A stretch of 64,000 nt of DNA from the NCBI GenBank assembly GCA_009103225.1, contig RHPI01000810.1, positions 913,387 through 977,386 on the forward strand, given 5' to 3'. The DNA is from Chlorokybus atmophyticus (Eukaryota > Streptophyta > Chlorokybophyceae > Chlorokybales > Chlorokybaceae). Positions 1 to 11,382 of this stretch are shown here, in pieces. Each line of letters starts with the position of its first letter. The stretch's first letter is position 1. The notes below the pieces were generated by a model that was given only the letters and a program-made list of their open reading frames with translations, was not told the origin of the DNA and did not search any database. The position numbers were made by a program, and so were the translations under genes.

Positions 1-877
1 TCCCCCCTTCTCCCGCGCTCCACAGAATCGCCGCTGCCCTCAAGAGAGCCATACACACGTGCGCGTGTGCACGCTTACACGTCAATATACGCAGCAGCGC
101 CTACACACGCACGCATGCACATGCAGTTGCACGCATTCATACATGACATCTACGGACTGAATGGTTGCATCATGTGCACGCGCTGGTGACAAACCCATGT
201 TGCTGGTTTTGCATTCATTGTGTATTGCGGTTGTACATGTGCTCGTGGTGGTTGTGGACTTCAAGTAGGTTGAGTGTACATCGTAGCATGCTTGAAGTGG
301 AAGAACATACCCCCAGCACATGCTCACATTGCTGCACACCACAGCATAAGCCTCTCACAAGCGGCCCCACTCTCAAATGCGCTCGTCGTTACAACCTTCG
401 AGGACAAGGTAGCCACTTTGATGTTTGACAAGCTCCTAGATCTTGCCTTAAGCACATTATATAACTTGCATTAGGCAATGTACACTGAACCCATCAGATT
501 GCATGTAAGAGGCATATGGATTTAAATGGTATATATCTTACACCTATTGAGTAGTTGAGTGAATTTTTGCACGTATGCATGCGCGGTATCATATTTACCA
601 CGCGCCCATGATGCGGCTGGGAATTTAACTTATATGTATTCAGCAGATCGAGTGTAACATATTGAATGAGATCATGTGGCATATGCGTGCATGGTTGCTA
701 ATAACACTTATGCACACACATGCCATCACCTACGGCAGGAGATGAATAGATGTGCATATGTACTCTAATGAAAACAGCATTATTGAGTATAAGTAGTGGA
801 CAATGGATCACCGTAAAGGAGCAGTGTGGTTTATACTTTTACATTTAAATAACGGTTTCATTGTTGCAAATTCCAAC
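1..877. other. Spacer without recognisable gene
   Basis: No open frame here resembles a known family. The first 150 bases are rich in alternating purine-pyrimidine CACACG/GTGCAC steps; the rest is AT-rich. The stretch ends at the left copy of the target-site duplication (GATAC, 878-882) of the Ty3 element. Confidence 0.6.
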
Positions 878-882
878 GATAC

Positions 883-1409
883 TGTAACGGGAGCAATAAT
901 AATAGGGGTATTATTGCTACATAAATAACACATTTTGTATGAATAAGTATTTAAATATGCTTATTTATACCTCTTTTCTACGGTTCCTTGCTTATTAAAA
1001 GCTATGATGCTTTATCATAGCTTAAATAAGTCCCAATGGGTGTAGAACCGCTTATTCAAGCCTATTTAGTGTCACATTTAATATAATGTGATCACTATCT
1101 CGTTAGGTACCTTATATTAGGTATCTTTGGATAGATACCTTATCGATAGGTACCTTATCTGAGCTGTGATTGGCTCACGCTAGATTTCCTAACTACCCTA
1201 TCTGTAGGGTCGATGTCTAGTTGTGAGTTAATTATCGAGAGGTATATAGTTAATGTACTCTTGATATAAAAGGTCACATCAATCTGATGTGGGGACTTTC
1301 AGTTCTCTGCTCAGTGGCGGCCACGCCGTTGAAAGGCTTGTCATAGGCGGTGTGGGTGTTGGGGTAAGAGGATTGAAGGGGCATCACCGGCGACGGTGGT
1401 GCTGTTACA
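883..1409 (+). repeat. 5' LTR of the Ty3 chromovirus
   Basis: It starts TGTAACGGGAGC and ends GTGCTGTTACA, and it matches 7933-8457 along its whole length with scattered differences. It contains repeated TACCTTA/GGTACC motifs (about 1100-1160) and ATATAAAAGG near 1264, a plausible TATA box. Confidence 0.92.
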
Positions 1410-2330
1410 TTGGTATCCAGGAGCTGGGGGGTGACGTGGGTACTTATAGGGGGCGGCGACCTGCTTTCGGCCAATCAGAAGGCGTCGGTGGCGGCCTCCT
1501 ATTCGTCCACGCAGCTCAGGCTTCAAGTTCGCTTCCCTGCGCTACCTCCACGTTGAAGCCACCTATCAAAGAGGCGGCCTCTCCACGTGTGAGGTACCAT
1601 CACACACGTCGGTGACTTGCCTGCTTGCCTGGTTCTTGCCAGGTGCACGTGTGTATTTTCATGCACATCATACAGTGACTTGCCAGTGCACTATAATTAC
1701 TTGCAGTGATTGCCTGTCATTGCATGCGATGATTGCGGCTTGCTAGTGTGCCATCACTGTTTGTCACACTTAGTGCACTATCATTGCTTGCAGTGATTGC
1801 CTGTCATTGCATGCGGTGATTGCTTGTCATTGTGCTGGCCAGTGCATGTCACGGTTAGTCACCGTACGGCTTGCCTGTTGCATGCCTGTGGCTTGCCTGT
1901 TGCATGCCTGTGACGTACCTGTGACCTGCCAGCGGCTTTACCGAGACGTTTGACTCAGGTCCGTAAGTTCCAAACCAAACTGTTCCCAAACCCTCCCCCT
2001 CTGGCTTCGGCCTGAAGATCGGGACTAGGTTAGAACAGTTGTGGGGAGGTTCTAGGACATTCTGTTCCCAAACCCTGTTAGTCTGAAACCCTCCCCCTCT
2101 GGCTTCGGCCTGGAGATTGGGACTTGGTTGAGGACAACACAGGGTTAGGACATTCTGGTCCCACTCAGACTTGTTCTGTCTGGTGACACTCCAGATCCAA
2201 CCTTTCCTACTTTGGGATTAGTTTGGACTCTGCTTGGGACTTTTACAACTTAGGGTCATTTTTATCCTCTCGTTGAACTTAGTCCATTGGTGAGGTTCTC
2301 ACCATCCCATTCTGCCTGTTTTGCAAACAA
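1410..2330 (+). other. Untranslated leader of the Ty3 element, with short tandem repeats
   Basis: There is no open frame before the gag ATG at 2331. About 1690-1920 is built from imperfect repeats of CAGTGATTGCCTGTCATTGC-like units. About 1975-2160 holds two copies of a CCCTCCCCCTCTGGCTTCGG-containing unit. Repeated leaders are common in Ty3 elements; no packaging function is demonstrable here. Confidence 0.55.
1411..1428 (+). promoter_or_regulatory. Primer-binding site of the Ty3 element
   Basis: TGGTATCCAGGAGC lies one base after the 5' LTR. TGG as the first three bases fits pairing with the CCA end of a tRNA. The plant initiator-Met type (TGGTATCAGAGC) is similar but not identical, so the tRNA cannot be named. 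Confidence 0.6.
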
Positions 2331-3505
2331 ATGGAAGAAAACTCGGTGCCCACCTCAAAAGGGGAGAGCTCGAAAAAAGAGCAACCTTCCCGCGAGGAGG
2401 AATTTCCATCCATGAAAGATATTCCGAATCCGGATGATGCACCTGATGAGTCTCAAGCTGCCTAAGCTGCGAAAGCTTCAGTGGATAATAGATCACCTTT
2501 TATATTCCCTGAGTTTTCTATTCGCATGACACAGCAGGACTTAATGGAGCATTTCCTCAGCACCTATAATCAGGACCCTCGTAAGGCAATTATCTCACTT
2601 GTGAACTTTCTCTTCCTTTTGGCAGAAAAAGTTTCAAAGCTCACCACCTTTATGGGGCGAGATTGGGAGGGGCAGATGGGTGAAGGCAAACGTTTTCTGA
2701 ACATGATCGAGCGTCTTCAACGTGCTGATGGTGGTCCACCTGTTCAAGCTCTTGCTCGTCCTGCCGAGTTTATTCCCAACAAGCAAGCGGCCATCTTCGA
2801 CTGGCTTGTGAAGCTGCGACACTATGTCAACTCCCTTCACATTTCTGAGGAGGGGAAATTGCGTGTAGCTGAGTTGCTGGTCCAAACGATGCTCTGGCAG
2901 AGTGGTACCGCCGTAAGCAACGGGATACAAACCTCGGGCGGGAAGTAAATCAGTTGTGCTCTTTCATGGAGCAGCGCTATGGTGGCGCAGATCCTGCCCA
3001 GGTTGCTCGCAACCAGCTGCACAACCTGCGTCAGAACGAGCGTCCGGTTCAACAGTATATCCAGGATTTTCAATCGTTTGTCAGCAAGATCAATGCTGGC
3101 AAACTACCTATCAGTGATGCTGATCAGCTGAATATGTTCAGGCGTGGCTTGGACACAGATCTCGTGCAGCATGTGGCCGTCAACCCCGCCAGTTTGCAAG
3201 AGTGGGCCTCGACGGATTTACCAATGCTGATGCAGATGGTTGCTGCTGTGGACAGTGTAAAGCGCTCTCACGCCAACATGCAAACCACGGCAAAAGAGGC
3301 AGCCCCGGTTTCAGCTGCAAAGCGCCCGGCCACTGACAACAAACCTTTTGTGAAAAAGGCAAAACCATCTCATCCTACTAGCCCCTACAACGCGGTCAAA
3401 TCCATCATCACTTGCAGTTTCTGCAAGAAGACAGGTTATAGGGAGGCTAAGTGCTATGCAAAACAGAATGCACAGAAGGCCAAGCAGCAGAGAGACAAGA
3501 AATAG
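2331..3505 (+). pseudogene. gag: Ty3 gag (capsid/nucleocapsid), broken
   Basis: The frame opens at ATG 2331 with an acidic, lysine-rich N-terminus and is cut by TAA at about 2463. It continues in the same frame as a retrotransposon-gag domain (for example MTQQDLMEHFLSTYNQDPRK from 2526) and then shifts frame near 2890-2950. The new frame carries the capsid C-terminal half (MEQRYGGADPAQVARNQL from 2966) and a basic tail with a zinc knuckle at about 3412-3455. That knuckle reads CSFCKKTGYREAKC, where the family CX2CX4HX4C pattern needs His; the Tyr should abolish zinc binding. One stop, one frameshift and a damaged knuckle make this a pseudogene. Confidence 0.85.
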
Positions 3506-3508
3506 GAA

Positions 3509-4636
3509 TTGTCCGTGGTTGGTAGCTTAGTCGAGCAGAACGACTTTAAAAACTCTGTACTTCTTGAAAAAGTTTCCTCTCTTTGTGATGTATCAGATGT
3601 ATGGACTGATATGAGCACACCACCTGTGTTGACAAATGCAAACGGTTGTGTTTTAATCAATGTTCCATTCTCTAAATTAGTAACTGCTGTTAAGCGCTTA
3701 CACGAGTTGCAATTACAACATGCTGTCACTGCATGTGTAGTTATCCCTCGATATCATGGCCCGTGGTCGCGATTGTTGAAGGGGGGAGAAGTAATCATGC
3801 AACTCTCACTCAAAGATACAGGAGCTTCACCGTTGCACGTGATCTTTATCAAGTCTGCTACCAATCACGGCACTCCGACATTAGCTACATTTGATAGTCA
3901 CTCAGTGCCACTCAAATGGAGATTTGAGAGTCAACTTATGGGTACACCATGTATAGCATTGATTGATACTGGTGCAAACCATAACTTTGTTGAACATGCT
4001 TGGGTGAAACGTAATAACATTCCTTTCACACCAGTCACGTCATATGTACGTGCTGCTGGTTCCACTCAATGCAATGGGAGAGGTAAAAGGGTGTTTTGTT
4101 ATTAATGGCCATAAAACCCGACCAGCCTTCATCGGGTGGATATTGGTATCCCCGGGGTGGATGTTGTTTTAGGGGAACAATGGCACACTGAAGCAGGTTT
4201 ACAATTAAACTCTCGAGCCAATACGTGCACCCTTCGTAAAGGGAAACGTAGGATGACTTTAACAGCATCTGTACTCGCACGTATACCTCGCGATAATGTT
4301 CCGCTCCTCTCTGCTATGCAATTGAAACGTTGCATGCGTAAACGTGAGGAAGTATACTTACAGCACTTAGGACAGGTGGAAACACCTGCTGAACAGGCTA
4401 TCAGTGACCCTGTGGTGCAGTCACTTACGGAACAATACGCAGATGTATTTCAGGATGACTCCCAGAGTTGCCTCCCGATCGAAACATACATCATACCATT
4501 CCGTTAGAGGAGGGGGCAAAGCCACCTTGGCGGCCTATATACAGGCTAAGTCCCTTAGAACACGCGGAGATGGAAAAACAGCTCAAAGAGTTATTAGACA
4601 AAGGTTTAATAACAAAGAGCATATCTGTAAGGAGAG
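3509..4636 (+). pseudogene. pol: Ty3 pol, protease and start of reverse transcriptase, broken
   Basis: The part up to 4105 holds the aspartic protease active site ALIDTGANHNFV (about 3955-3990). A frameshift near 4110-4135 moves the frame to 4136-4507 (VDVVLGEQWHTEAG and the linker), and a second one near 4460-4500 moves it to 4468-4636. There the conserved lead into reverse transcriptase appears (PIYRLSPLEHAEMEKQLKEL, then LLDKGLI). The next expected residues, SPWGAPVLFVPKK-like, are displaced to 4982 by the antisense segment described separately. Confidence 0.85.
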
Positions 4637-4980
4637 GGGGTGCTCCTCCTCCTTTTAATCCCCTACCCCAACACCACCACCAGCCACGCCGACCCTACCG
4701 CCGCCGCCAGGGGCAACTGCCGGAGCAGAAGATCCCCTGGCTATGGCGGCTGCTGCGTTAGCAGTGCCGCCATACAGCTGATATCGACATGAGACTCATG
4801 TCTCATGTCGATATCAGTGTTACTTAACTGTAACACTACATTAGGGCCTTAACACTAGGTTAACGGCCCTAATACGGCTTAATTGGCTGTATATACCCGT
4901 TGGGACCCTTATTTAATCCTAAATAAGGGCGGGGAACCTCTATGGAGGTAGCACTCCGTTACATTCCCCCCCACTTAGGT
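4637..4980 (-). repeat. Antisense LTR fragment of a related gypsy family
   Basis: Read on the minus strand, the segment starts with a purine tract and AATGTAACGGAGTGC, the same polypurine-plus-LTR start as at 7919-7945, then runs on as LTR-like sequence. It includes a perfect inverted repeat GATATCGACATGAGAC / GTCTCATGTCGATATC near 4780-4815. It lies exactly where reverse transcriptase should continue and ends at the N at 4981. It is either a nested fragment or a wrong join. Confidence 0.6.
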
Positions 4981-4981
4981 N

Positions 4982-5158
4982 ATATCTCCTTTTGGTGCAC
5001 TAATTTTGTTTGTGCCCAAAAAGAATGGCAAGCTACGCATGTGTATTGATTACCGTGCGTTGTACAAGGTTACTGTGAAAAACAGATACCCTTTGCCTCG
5101 GATTGATGATTTGTTTGATAAGCTGTCAGGTGCAACAGTGTTCAGCACGCTGGATTTG
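4982..5158 (+). pseudogene. pol: Ty3 reverse transcriptase fragment (palm entry)
   Basis: This translates as [20 protein letters not shown], then [20 protein letters not shown], then a stretch ending ATVFSTLDL, the conserved blocks 2-3 of Ty3 reverse transcriptase. It is bounded by single Ns at 4981 and 5159. The next block (SGYHQI to the AFRT motif) is missing and replaced by an antisense segment. Confidence 0.8.
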
Positions 5159-5159
5159 N

Positions 5160-5461
5160 TTCCCCCCCACTTAGGTTTCAATGTCCTCATTAAAGGGTTA
5201 GCAAAGCCCCACCATGAGCACCGAGAACCAAAGCAGTGAGAGAACCAGGGCCGAAGCGGTAAAGATGTCTGCCAGCACCCTTTTACCGTCCGCGTGTGGA
5301 CACAGCACTCCAGTACCCCCGAAGAATCTCTTGGCAGTTGGTAAGATTCCTTTCGGGCTCCCACGTGTTGTGCTCAACACCATACCCTTTCCATTTCACC
5401 AAGTAAGACGGCGCGCGTCCGCGTCGAGGCTTACGGTGACTCAGGATTGCGTCCACCTCAT
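5160..5461 (-). pseudogene. Antisense 3' end of a related chromovirus (chromodomain, polypurine tract)
   Basis: On the minus strand, 5468 down to 5283 encodes a chromodomain with the aromatic-cage pattern YLVKWKGYG and NTWEPERNL. It is followed by a short tail, then a polypurine tract (5160-5170 read in reverse). It resembles but is not identical to the chromodomain at 7600-7770, so it comes from another copy or family. It is flanked by Ns at 5159 and 5462. Confidence 0.65.
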
Positions 5462-5462
5462 N

Positions 5463-6262
5463 TCGCACCGGCTACATTTTAAACAGCAATGAACGCGGTG
5501 TTTGCTGATGAATTGTACAAGTTTGTATTGGTATATCTCGACGACATTATTGTGTTTAGCAAAACCCGGGAGGACCACCACAGGCATGTGGAATTGGTTC
5601 TGGCTAAGTTACGCGAACACAAATTCTATGCCACCCTGTCCAAATGCAACTTTGCAAAGGATGAACTACCCTTTTTAGGGCATGTGATTGGCAAAGAAGG
5701 ATTGAAATCAGATCCTCAAAAGGTGTGTGCGGTAAAGGATTGGCCACCACCCAAGGATGTACATCAATTACGTGCTTTTTTGGGGCTAGCCAATTATTTC
5801 CGCAAGTTCATGCGAGCATATTCTGGCATGGCAAATTTTTTAACATCTTTACTAAGAAAAGATGTTAAATTTGTGTGGACGGAGGCACACGAGGTTGCTT
5901 TTACACGCATTAAAGATGCATTAACACAAGCCCCTGTGTTAGCCTTCCCCGACCACACCAAGCCTTTTGTGGTGATCAGTGATGCTTCCACCATTGAGTG
6001 TGGGGCAGTCCTTGTACAGGATGACAGACCATGTGCATATGAAAGCAGAAAGTTCATTCCTGCTGAACGTAATTACACAACCACTGAGCAGGAATTGCTC
6101 AGGGTGGTGCACGCGCTGCGCACATGGCGTTGCTACTTGGAAGGGGTGGAGTTTTCAGTGATTACTGATCACAACCCGCTCACATTCTTTCATACGCAAC
6201 AAAATCTGTCGAGGCGGCAAGCTAGGTGGAATGAAATCATTTCTCATTTCACTTTCACTTAG
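5463..6262 (+). pseudogene. pol: Ty3 reverse transcriptase (catalytic) and RNase H
   Basis: It starts with APATF and AMNAVFADEL, then the catalytic YLDDIIVFSK box (from about 5534), thumb and connection (FLGHVIGKEG, LRAFLGLANYFRKF), and an RNase H domain (ISDASTIECGAVLVQ, ERNYTTTEQELLRVVHALRTW, VITDHNPL). The two Asp of YLDD are intact. A TAG at 6260-6262 breaks the link to integrase; the same frame continues with YRPGRTNVADSL. The region between STLDL (5158) and APATF is missing, so no complete polymerase could be made. Confidence 0.88.
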
Positions 6263-7786
6263 CAATATCGTCCGGGTCGCACCAATGTGGCGGATTCACT
6301 ACGTCGCAGCCCTGCTCTTTTGGCACTTACGCGCTCTCGAAGTACGCGTAATGTACAACAGCCTGAAGATCCTTTAAAGGAAGTGTCCGCAGGTTATAAC
6401 TCAGATGATTGGTTTAGCAGTCAAACCAACTTGCAACAGCTTACTGCTGTTAGCAATCTGTGGTATAAAGGGGAGCAGTTGGCAATTCCCAACTCGGGCG
6501 ACTTGCGTAAGCAATGCTTACATTCAGTGCATGACCCGCCGTATGCTGGGCATTTGAGAAAACACAAAACACTTAAATCTGCGCAACAGTTGTACTGGTG
6601 GCCGTCAATGTCAGCTGACGTGGATCAATATGTTCGCACATGTGACGTGTGTCAACGTAATAAGCCACTACGACAAAAACAAGCGGGATTGCTTAAACCA
6701 TTGGCAATTCCAGAACAAAAGTGGGATAGTGTCAGTATGAATTTGATTACTGACCTACCTGAAACAGCAGCTAAACACACTGCTATTGTGGTTTTTGTCG
6801 ACCGTTTGACCAAAATGGTGCATTTTGCCCCGTGTTGCACAACTGTAAGTGCACGGGACTTGGCACACTTATTTGTGTCCACGGTCTTTCGCGTTTACGA
6901 TGTACCGCGTGAACTTGTCACAGATCGTGATCCTCGGTTTGTCTCCAAGTTTTGGCGAGAAGTCTGTGAATTGTTGGGGGTAAAACAAAGCATGTCGACT
7001 GCTTTCCACCCGCAAACGGACGGTCAAACTCAGCGAGCAAATCAAATACTGGAAGAAATGCTTCGCCACTATGTGGCTCCTAATCATGCTGATTGGGACA
7101 GGTACTTGCCAATGGCAGAGTTCGCTGTGAACAATGCGTGGCAGGAAAGTGTAAAGGAAACCCCATTTTTCTTGAATTATGGGATTCGCCCGAACACACC
7201 AGCGTCATTGCGTGTACCTCGCAATGCCCTGACTGTACCAGCGGCAAAGGAATTTGCCACTGATATGCAAGAAAATTTGGCTCGAGCCAAGCTGTGTCTG
7301 TCAGAAGCATGTGATAGGCAAAAAGCTTATGCTGATACACATCGAAAAATGGCCACTTTCGATGTCGGCGATAAAGTTTTGCATAACGCAAAGAACATAA
7401 CCATAAAAAATACGGGTGCTCGCAAGTTGCTGCCCCGATGGTTGGGTCCATTCTCTATCACTGATAGAGTTGGTACGCACGCTTATCAACTGCAATTGCC
7501 CCCAAGTGTGCGTATACACAAAGTGTTCCATGTAAACTTGTTGAAACCTTACCGCTCAGACGGTAGAACACAGCCTCCACCACCGCCAGTTGAGGTGGAC
7601 AGCGAGCTCGAATACGAGGTGGAAGCTATATTGAACCATAAGCTAAATGGTCGAAGACGCGCAACTCGCTATTTGGTGAAATGGAAAGGGTATGGCCCGG
7701 AACATAACATTTGGGAGCCCGACAGGCATCTTACGCACTGCCGCGAGTTGCTTCGAGCTTATTGGGATTTATGTCCTGTCCCATAA
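6263..7786 (+). pseudogene. pol: Ty3 integrase with chromodomain, catalytic triad altered
   Basis: About 500 codons are open. The N-terminal zinc-binding H2C2 module is present (HSVHDPPYAGHLRKHK .. CDVCQRNK, about 6520-6660). The core domain follows: the first catalytic Asp, normally in SMDF, is Asn here (VSMNLIT, about 6732-6752). The second is kept (VTDRDPRF, about 6919). The Glu of DGQTER is Gln (DGQTQRANQ, about 7018-7045). With two of three catalytic residues changed, the enzyme should be inactive. The C-terminus has the GPF/Y-like motif (WLGPFSITDRVG) and a chromodomain (RYLVKWKGYGPEHNIWEP, about 7668-7722), which in this family directs insertion to marked chromatin. Stop at 7784-7786. 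Confidence 0.88.
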
Positions 7787-7918
7787 ACTGTGGGCTTGGT
7801 TTTATGACAGACTGGCAGTGCAGTTTCATTACCACCCTGTCATTTCCTGCTATCTCACTGGTTACAATTACTCGAAATCAAGCCTGATCAACTTGAGTTC
7901 AACGAGGACGTTGAAAAC

Positions 7919-7932
7919 CAAAGTGGGGGGAA
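7919..7932 (+). promoter_or_regulatory. Polypurine tract of the Ty3 element
   Basis: AAAGTGGGGGGAA directly precedes the 3' LTR. A purine run at this place primes plus-strand synthesis in LTR elements. Confidence 0.75.
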
Positions 7933-8457
7933 TGTAACGAGAGCAATAATAATAGGGGTATTATTGCTACCTAAATAACACATTTTGTATGAATAAGTAT
8001 TTAAATATGCTTATTTATACCTCTTTTCTACGGTTCCTCGCTTATTAAGGCTATGATGCTGTATCATAGCTTAAATAAGTCCCAATGGGTGTAGAACCGC
8101 TTATTCAAGCCTATTTACTGTCACATTTGATATAATGTGATCACTATCTCGTTGGGTACCTTACATTAGGTATCTTTGGATAGATACCTTATCGATAGGT
8201 ACCTTATCTGAGCTGTGATTAGCTCACGCTAGATTTCCTAAGTACCCTATCTGTAGGGTCGATGTCTAGTTGTGAGTTAATTATCGAGAGGTATATAGTT
8301 GATATACTCTTGATATAAAAGGTCACATCAATCTGATGTGGGGACTTTCAGTTCTCTGCTCAGTGGCGGCCACGCCGTTGAAAGGCTTGTCCTAGGCGGT
8401 GTGGGTGTTGGGGTAGAGGATTGAAGGGGCATCACCGGCGACGGTGGTGCTGTTATA
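7933..8457 (+). repeat. 3' LTR of the Ty3 chromovirus
   Basis: It begins TGTAACGAGAGC, ends TGCTGTTATA, and is followed by the second copy of the GATAC duplication at 8458-8462. Confidence 0.92.
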
Positions 8458-8462
8458 GATAC

Positions 8463-9400
8463 CCTTATTATCAGATTTGCAAGAATATTCATCGTTGCAT
8501 TCGTTGCCTCGAACATGCGTGATTCTGTACTGCATATACGAAGACTCGTGAAGGCCACATCAACATCAAACCCTTGACACACAAATTGCAGAGGGATTGA
8601 GGTTCAACAGCATTAACAGCCTCGCAGCACGACACCACACCTTACATTATTAGCTCTTGAACCAAATGCCATATTTGCGCTTTACAATAAATATGGCATT
8701 CAACATATAGAAGATTAATAAACCTTTGCATAGAGCGACAAGACAGTTGCAATCAGGCTTAGAAGTCCCTTGATGTAATTGCTGCTATTTTAGCTAAGGT
8801 ACCCTCGCTGACAACACATACTGCATTGATTTCTCGATCAGTGATCATTTTTTGTGCCGCTTCTCTCATCTTTAAGAAGTTTCCCTATTACATTCGTCTA
8901 TGCTTGACTAGAACAAAGTCAAATGTGACAAAAATGTGTGTGGCACATTAAGTATTCAACTTGTTTATTATTAACGGCCCCGGTCATTTGCTCTGACGTT
9001 TCCTTTCTTTCGTGGCTCCATTTTGTTGCAAGAGTAGATGTAACCATTTATACGTGCAAGCTGTATAAGCATTTATTTATGCTCATGTATAGCCTATACA
9101 AACTCAATAGGTCGTTATATTTTTGTAAGTGATGAAAAACTTAATGATAAGATGTATCAATTGCAAGGATGACGAAGATGACAAAATATAATAAAGAAAT
9201 ATGTGTGAATGTTTAATAAAAGCAATGAAAAATTGCCTGCCCTTTTCACGACTGATAGCGCAATAATCTCATGACGAGCTTTGTTCAACAAAAACGGCTG
9301 TGTGAACCAGTCATTGCAGTGCATGCTTATTCCATGCACAACCTGTCACATCAGCCATGTAACATAAATAATATCCATACCATATCCGCATGGTGCTAGA
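8463..9400. other. AT-rich spacer, no gene seen
   Basis: Only short frames with no family resemblance are present. GC content is clearly lower than in the following 700 bases. Confidence 0.55.
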
Positions 9401-10101
9401 TACATGTCGCAGTTATGGAGATGAACCCCCACGTTGGGGCCCCACCCCATTGCGCACGTCCGTTGTGCCCACCCCTTCCTGATTGGTCTGCAGCGGGCGC
9501 GCGGACGTGGAAAGCAAGCGTAGCCCACGGTACGGCAGTAAGCTAGCCGTTGTGTGCGGATCACGCGGGAGATCTTGCGCGTTGTCGACGTGGACAACTT
9601 GGCTACTTTTCCGTACGAGCCGCTCGCGCGCGCGGGTAACAAATGACCCCCGACTTGAAATTTCCGTTCCCTGCGCTGAAACCAGTCCCGCGCGCCTCCG
9701 TCACATCAGAGCCCGTGTGATCCGCCCGCGCTGTCGCGATGGGGCCCCACCGTCCATTGCAAGCAATTGGGCTGGCGGCTAGAATTCGCTAGCTCGCGCC
9801 GTTGCGCGCGCGCGGGGAGCACACCACTCGACACTTGCGACTCGCGCGTTGCGCGCGCGCGTGTCGCGTCCGGGGTAGGGACCCTCCGTCTCGCGAACTC
9901 TCCTTGCCCGCGAAAACCTCGCGACTGGGGTCGTGAACCGGGTCACGTCCTGCACTATTTTTCCCTTGCTGTTGCTCCTCCCGCCTCCGCATTGCCGAGG
10001 CAAGCTGCTGTCTGTCTCTCGCGGCGTTGTCGTGCGTGGTAGTGTGGTGGACGTCGCGGTGCAGCGCCGGGGTGCGTCGACCGAGGAGGAGGCTGGTGGC
10101 C
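9401..10101 (+). promoter_or_regulatory. GC/CpG-rich upstream region of the 10102 gene
   Basis: Many CGCGCG runs (9610-9650, 9805-9870) and a sharp rise in GC lead into the coding region. This is consistent with promoter and 5' untranslated DNA of the gene at 10102. No TATA box is obvious. A long minus-strand frame over 9789-10511 is a by-product of the high GC. Confidence 0.4.
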
Positions 10102-10946
10102 ATGGCGGCCGTCGGTACCGGGGTGGTGGTGGTGGTGGCGGCAGCTCCCAGTGCTGCTGCGCATGCGCCTCGCATGCTGCCCAGCGTAGCGGCCTGCGCC
10201 AGGCGCCCAGCTGGCAGGGCGACAGCACTGGTGGTGGGCGGAGGTAGTAAGGCGTCCCCCTGGAGCGCTGGAGCCGCCGGGGCAGGAGCATTGCAGCGCA
10301 AGGTGGCGCTGCCGCCGTCATCCTCGTCGTCCCGTCGTCGCCCGACGCAGTGCCGTGTGGTGCTTGCCATCAACCCCATCACCGCCCAGTGGCTGATATC
10401 CGGGGTGTCGGTGGCGCTGCTTGCGGCGGGGCGGGGGCGCGGCCCACTGCTGGCTGCCCTGGCCGCCATCGCCGCCCCCAGCCAGGTGGTGGAGTGGCTG
10501 CGCACCAACACGGGACGCTACCTGGCACTGGCCCTGGTCGTGCTGCGCTCCGTCGACTGGCGACGCACCGCAGACGACGTAGACGACGCCGTCAAGAGAT
10601 TCCTCAACCTACCCACAGCTGTCCTCCTGGCACTCACAGTCGCACCCACGCAGCTCCTCGCATACAGGTAGGGGCACATTGTCGTGAAATGCACTGCACT
10701 GCACTGCACAGCACATGCCATGCCATGCCGGTTGCTGTGCTATCACTTCAACTGTGTTATGCTGTGTTTGGGTCAATCAGGTACACAACGGCTGCTGCGG
10801 TGATCGCGCTGAGCATCAGTCTGTTCCTTGGCTACGAGCACGCCAGCTCCGTCGGCAGCTCGCGCCTGTTCAACCCCAGCGACAACGCCGTCACCACCAT
10901 TGGATATGTTGGACTCGCCGTCCTCTCACTCGTTGCCCTCGCATGA
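10102..10946 (+). CDS. Plastid-type multi-pass membrane protein, two exons, function unknown
   Basis: Exon 1 is 10102-10667 and exon 2 is 10781-10946. The intron starts GTAGGG and ends AATCAG, and joining completes an Arg codon; 732 coding bases give 243 residues. The ATG has a strong context (GGCCATGG); an in-frame ATG at 10027 is possible but weaker. Residues 1-80 are rich in Ala, Val, Ser and Arg with almost no acidic residues, like a chloroplast transit peptide. Hydrophobic segments lie at about 96-125, 138-150, 170-210 and 228-243, with a charged loop (RRTADDVDDAVKRF, about 154-167). The best guess is a thylakoid or envelope membrane protein; I do not recognise the family. Possible TGTAA-type polyadenylation signals follow at about 11087 and 11197. 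Confidence 0.72.
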
Positions 10947-11382
10947 GAGAGCGGTTAACACTCTCTCTGGACTTTTGCACGCACACATGCCTTTGCCAAG
11001 AGTAGACTGGAGCAGCCAGCAGTATAGTGGAGAGAGCAGTGGCTGACAACTGCCCAGTGGCAAGGCGGGCACGTGCAGGGCTAATGTATGTAACACTTGT
11101 GTAAGTTATAGTGCCTCACGTAAGGAAAGCGTGCACCCGCGCCAAGGGTTGCTTGTAGGATTTTGTATATGGTGTAGTATACACATTTCAAGTACTTGTA
11201 AATGTTTCAGATAAGTGATCTCAAGTTTCTCCCTTTCACTTGAGAATATGCTGTACAAAAGAACGCCGGCGGCATTCACATGCAATGCGTATCAGTCGCT
11301 CGTTGTGCACACTGGATGACTTGCAGCACATGTTGCACAGCATCCAACTGCAGAACTGACATGAAGGGCAACTATGCGGAGG

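Larger units (their letters stand above)
883..8457 (+). mobile_element. Ty3/gypsy chromovirus, full length but decayed
   Basis: Two LTRs (883-1409 and 7933-8457) are nearly identical by eye, begin TGTAAC and end TGTTACA or TGTTATA. They are flanked by a 5-bp direct repeat GATAC at 878-882 and 8458-8462, which is the signature of integrase-mediated insertion. Inside, in order, are a long leader, gag with a zinc knuckle, aspartic protease, reverse transcriptase, RNase H, integrase and a C-terminal chromodomain. That order and the chromodomain place it in the chromoviruses. All coding parts carry stops or frameshifts. Two antisense fragments of a related element sit inside the reverse transcriptase next to single Ns, so part of the damage may be assembly error. 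Confidence 0.93.

Noticed and set aside
9789-10511. Minus-strand frame of 240 codons
   Set aside because: It lies antisense to the spliced gene at 10102 in GC-rich DNA; its His/Pro/Arg-rich translation has no domain features.
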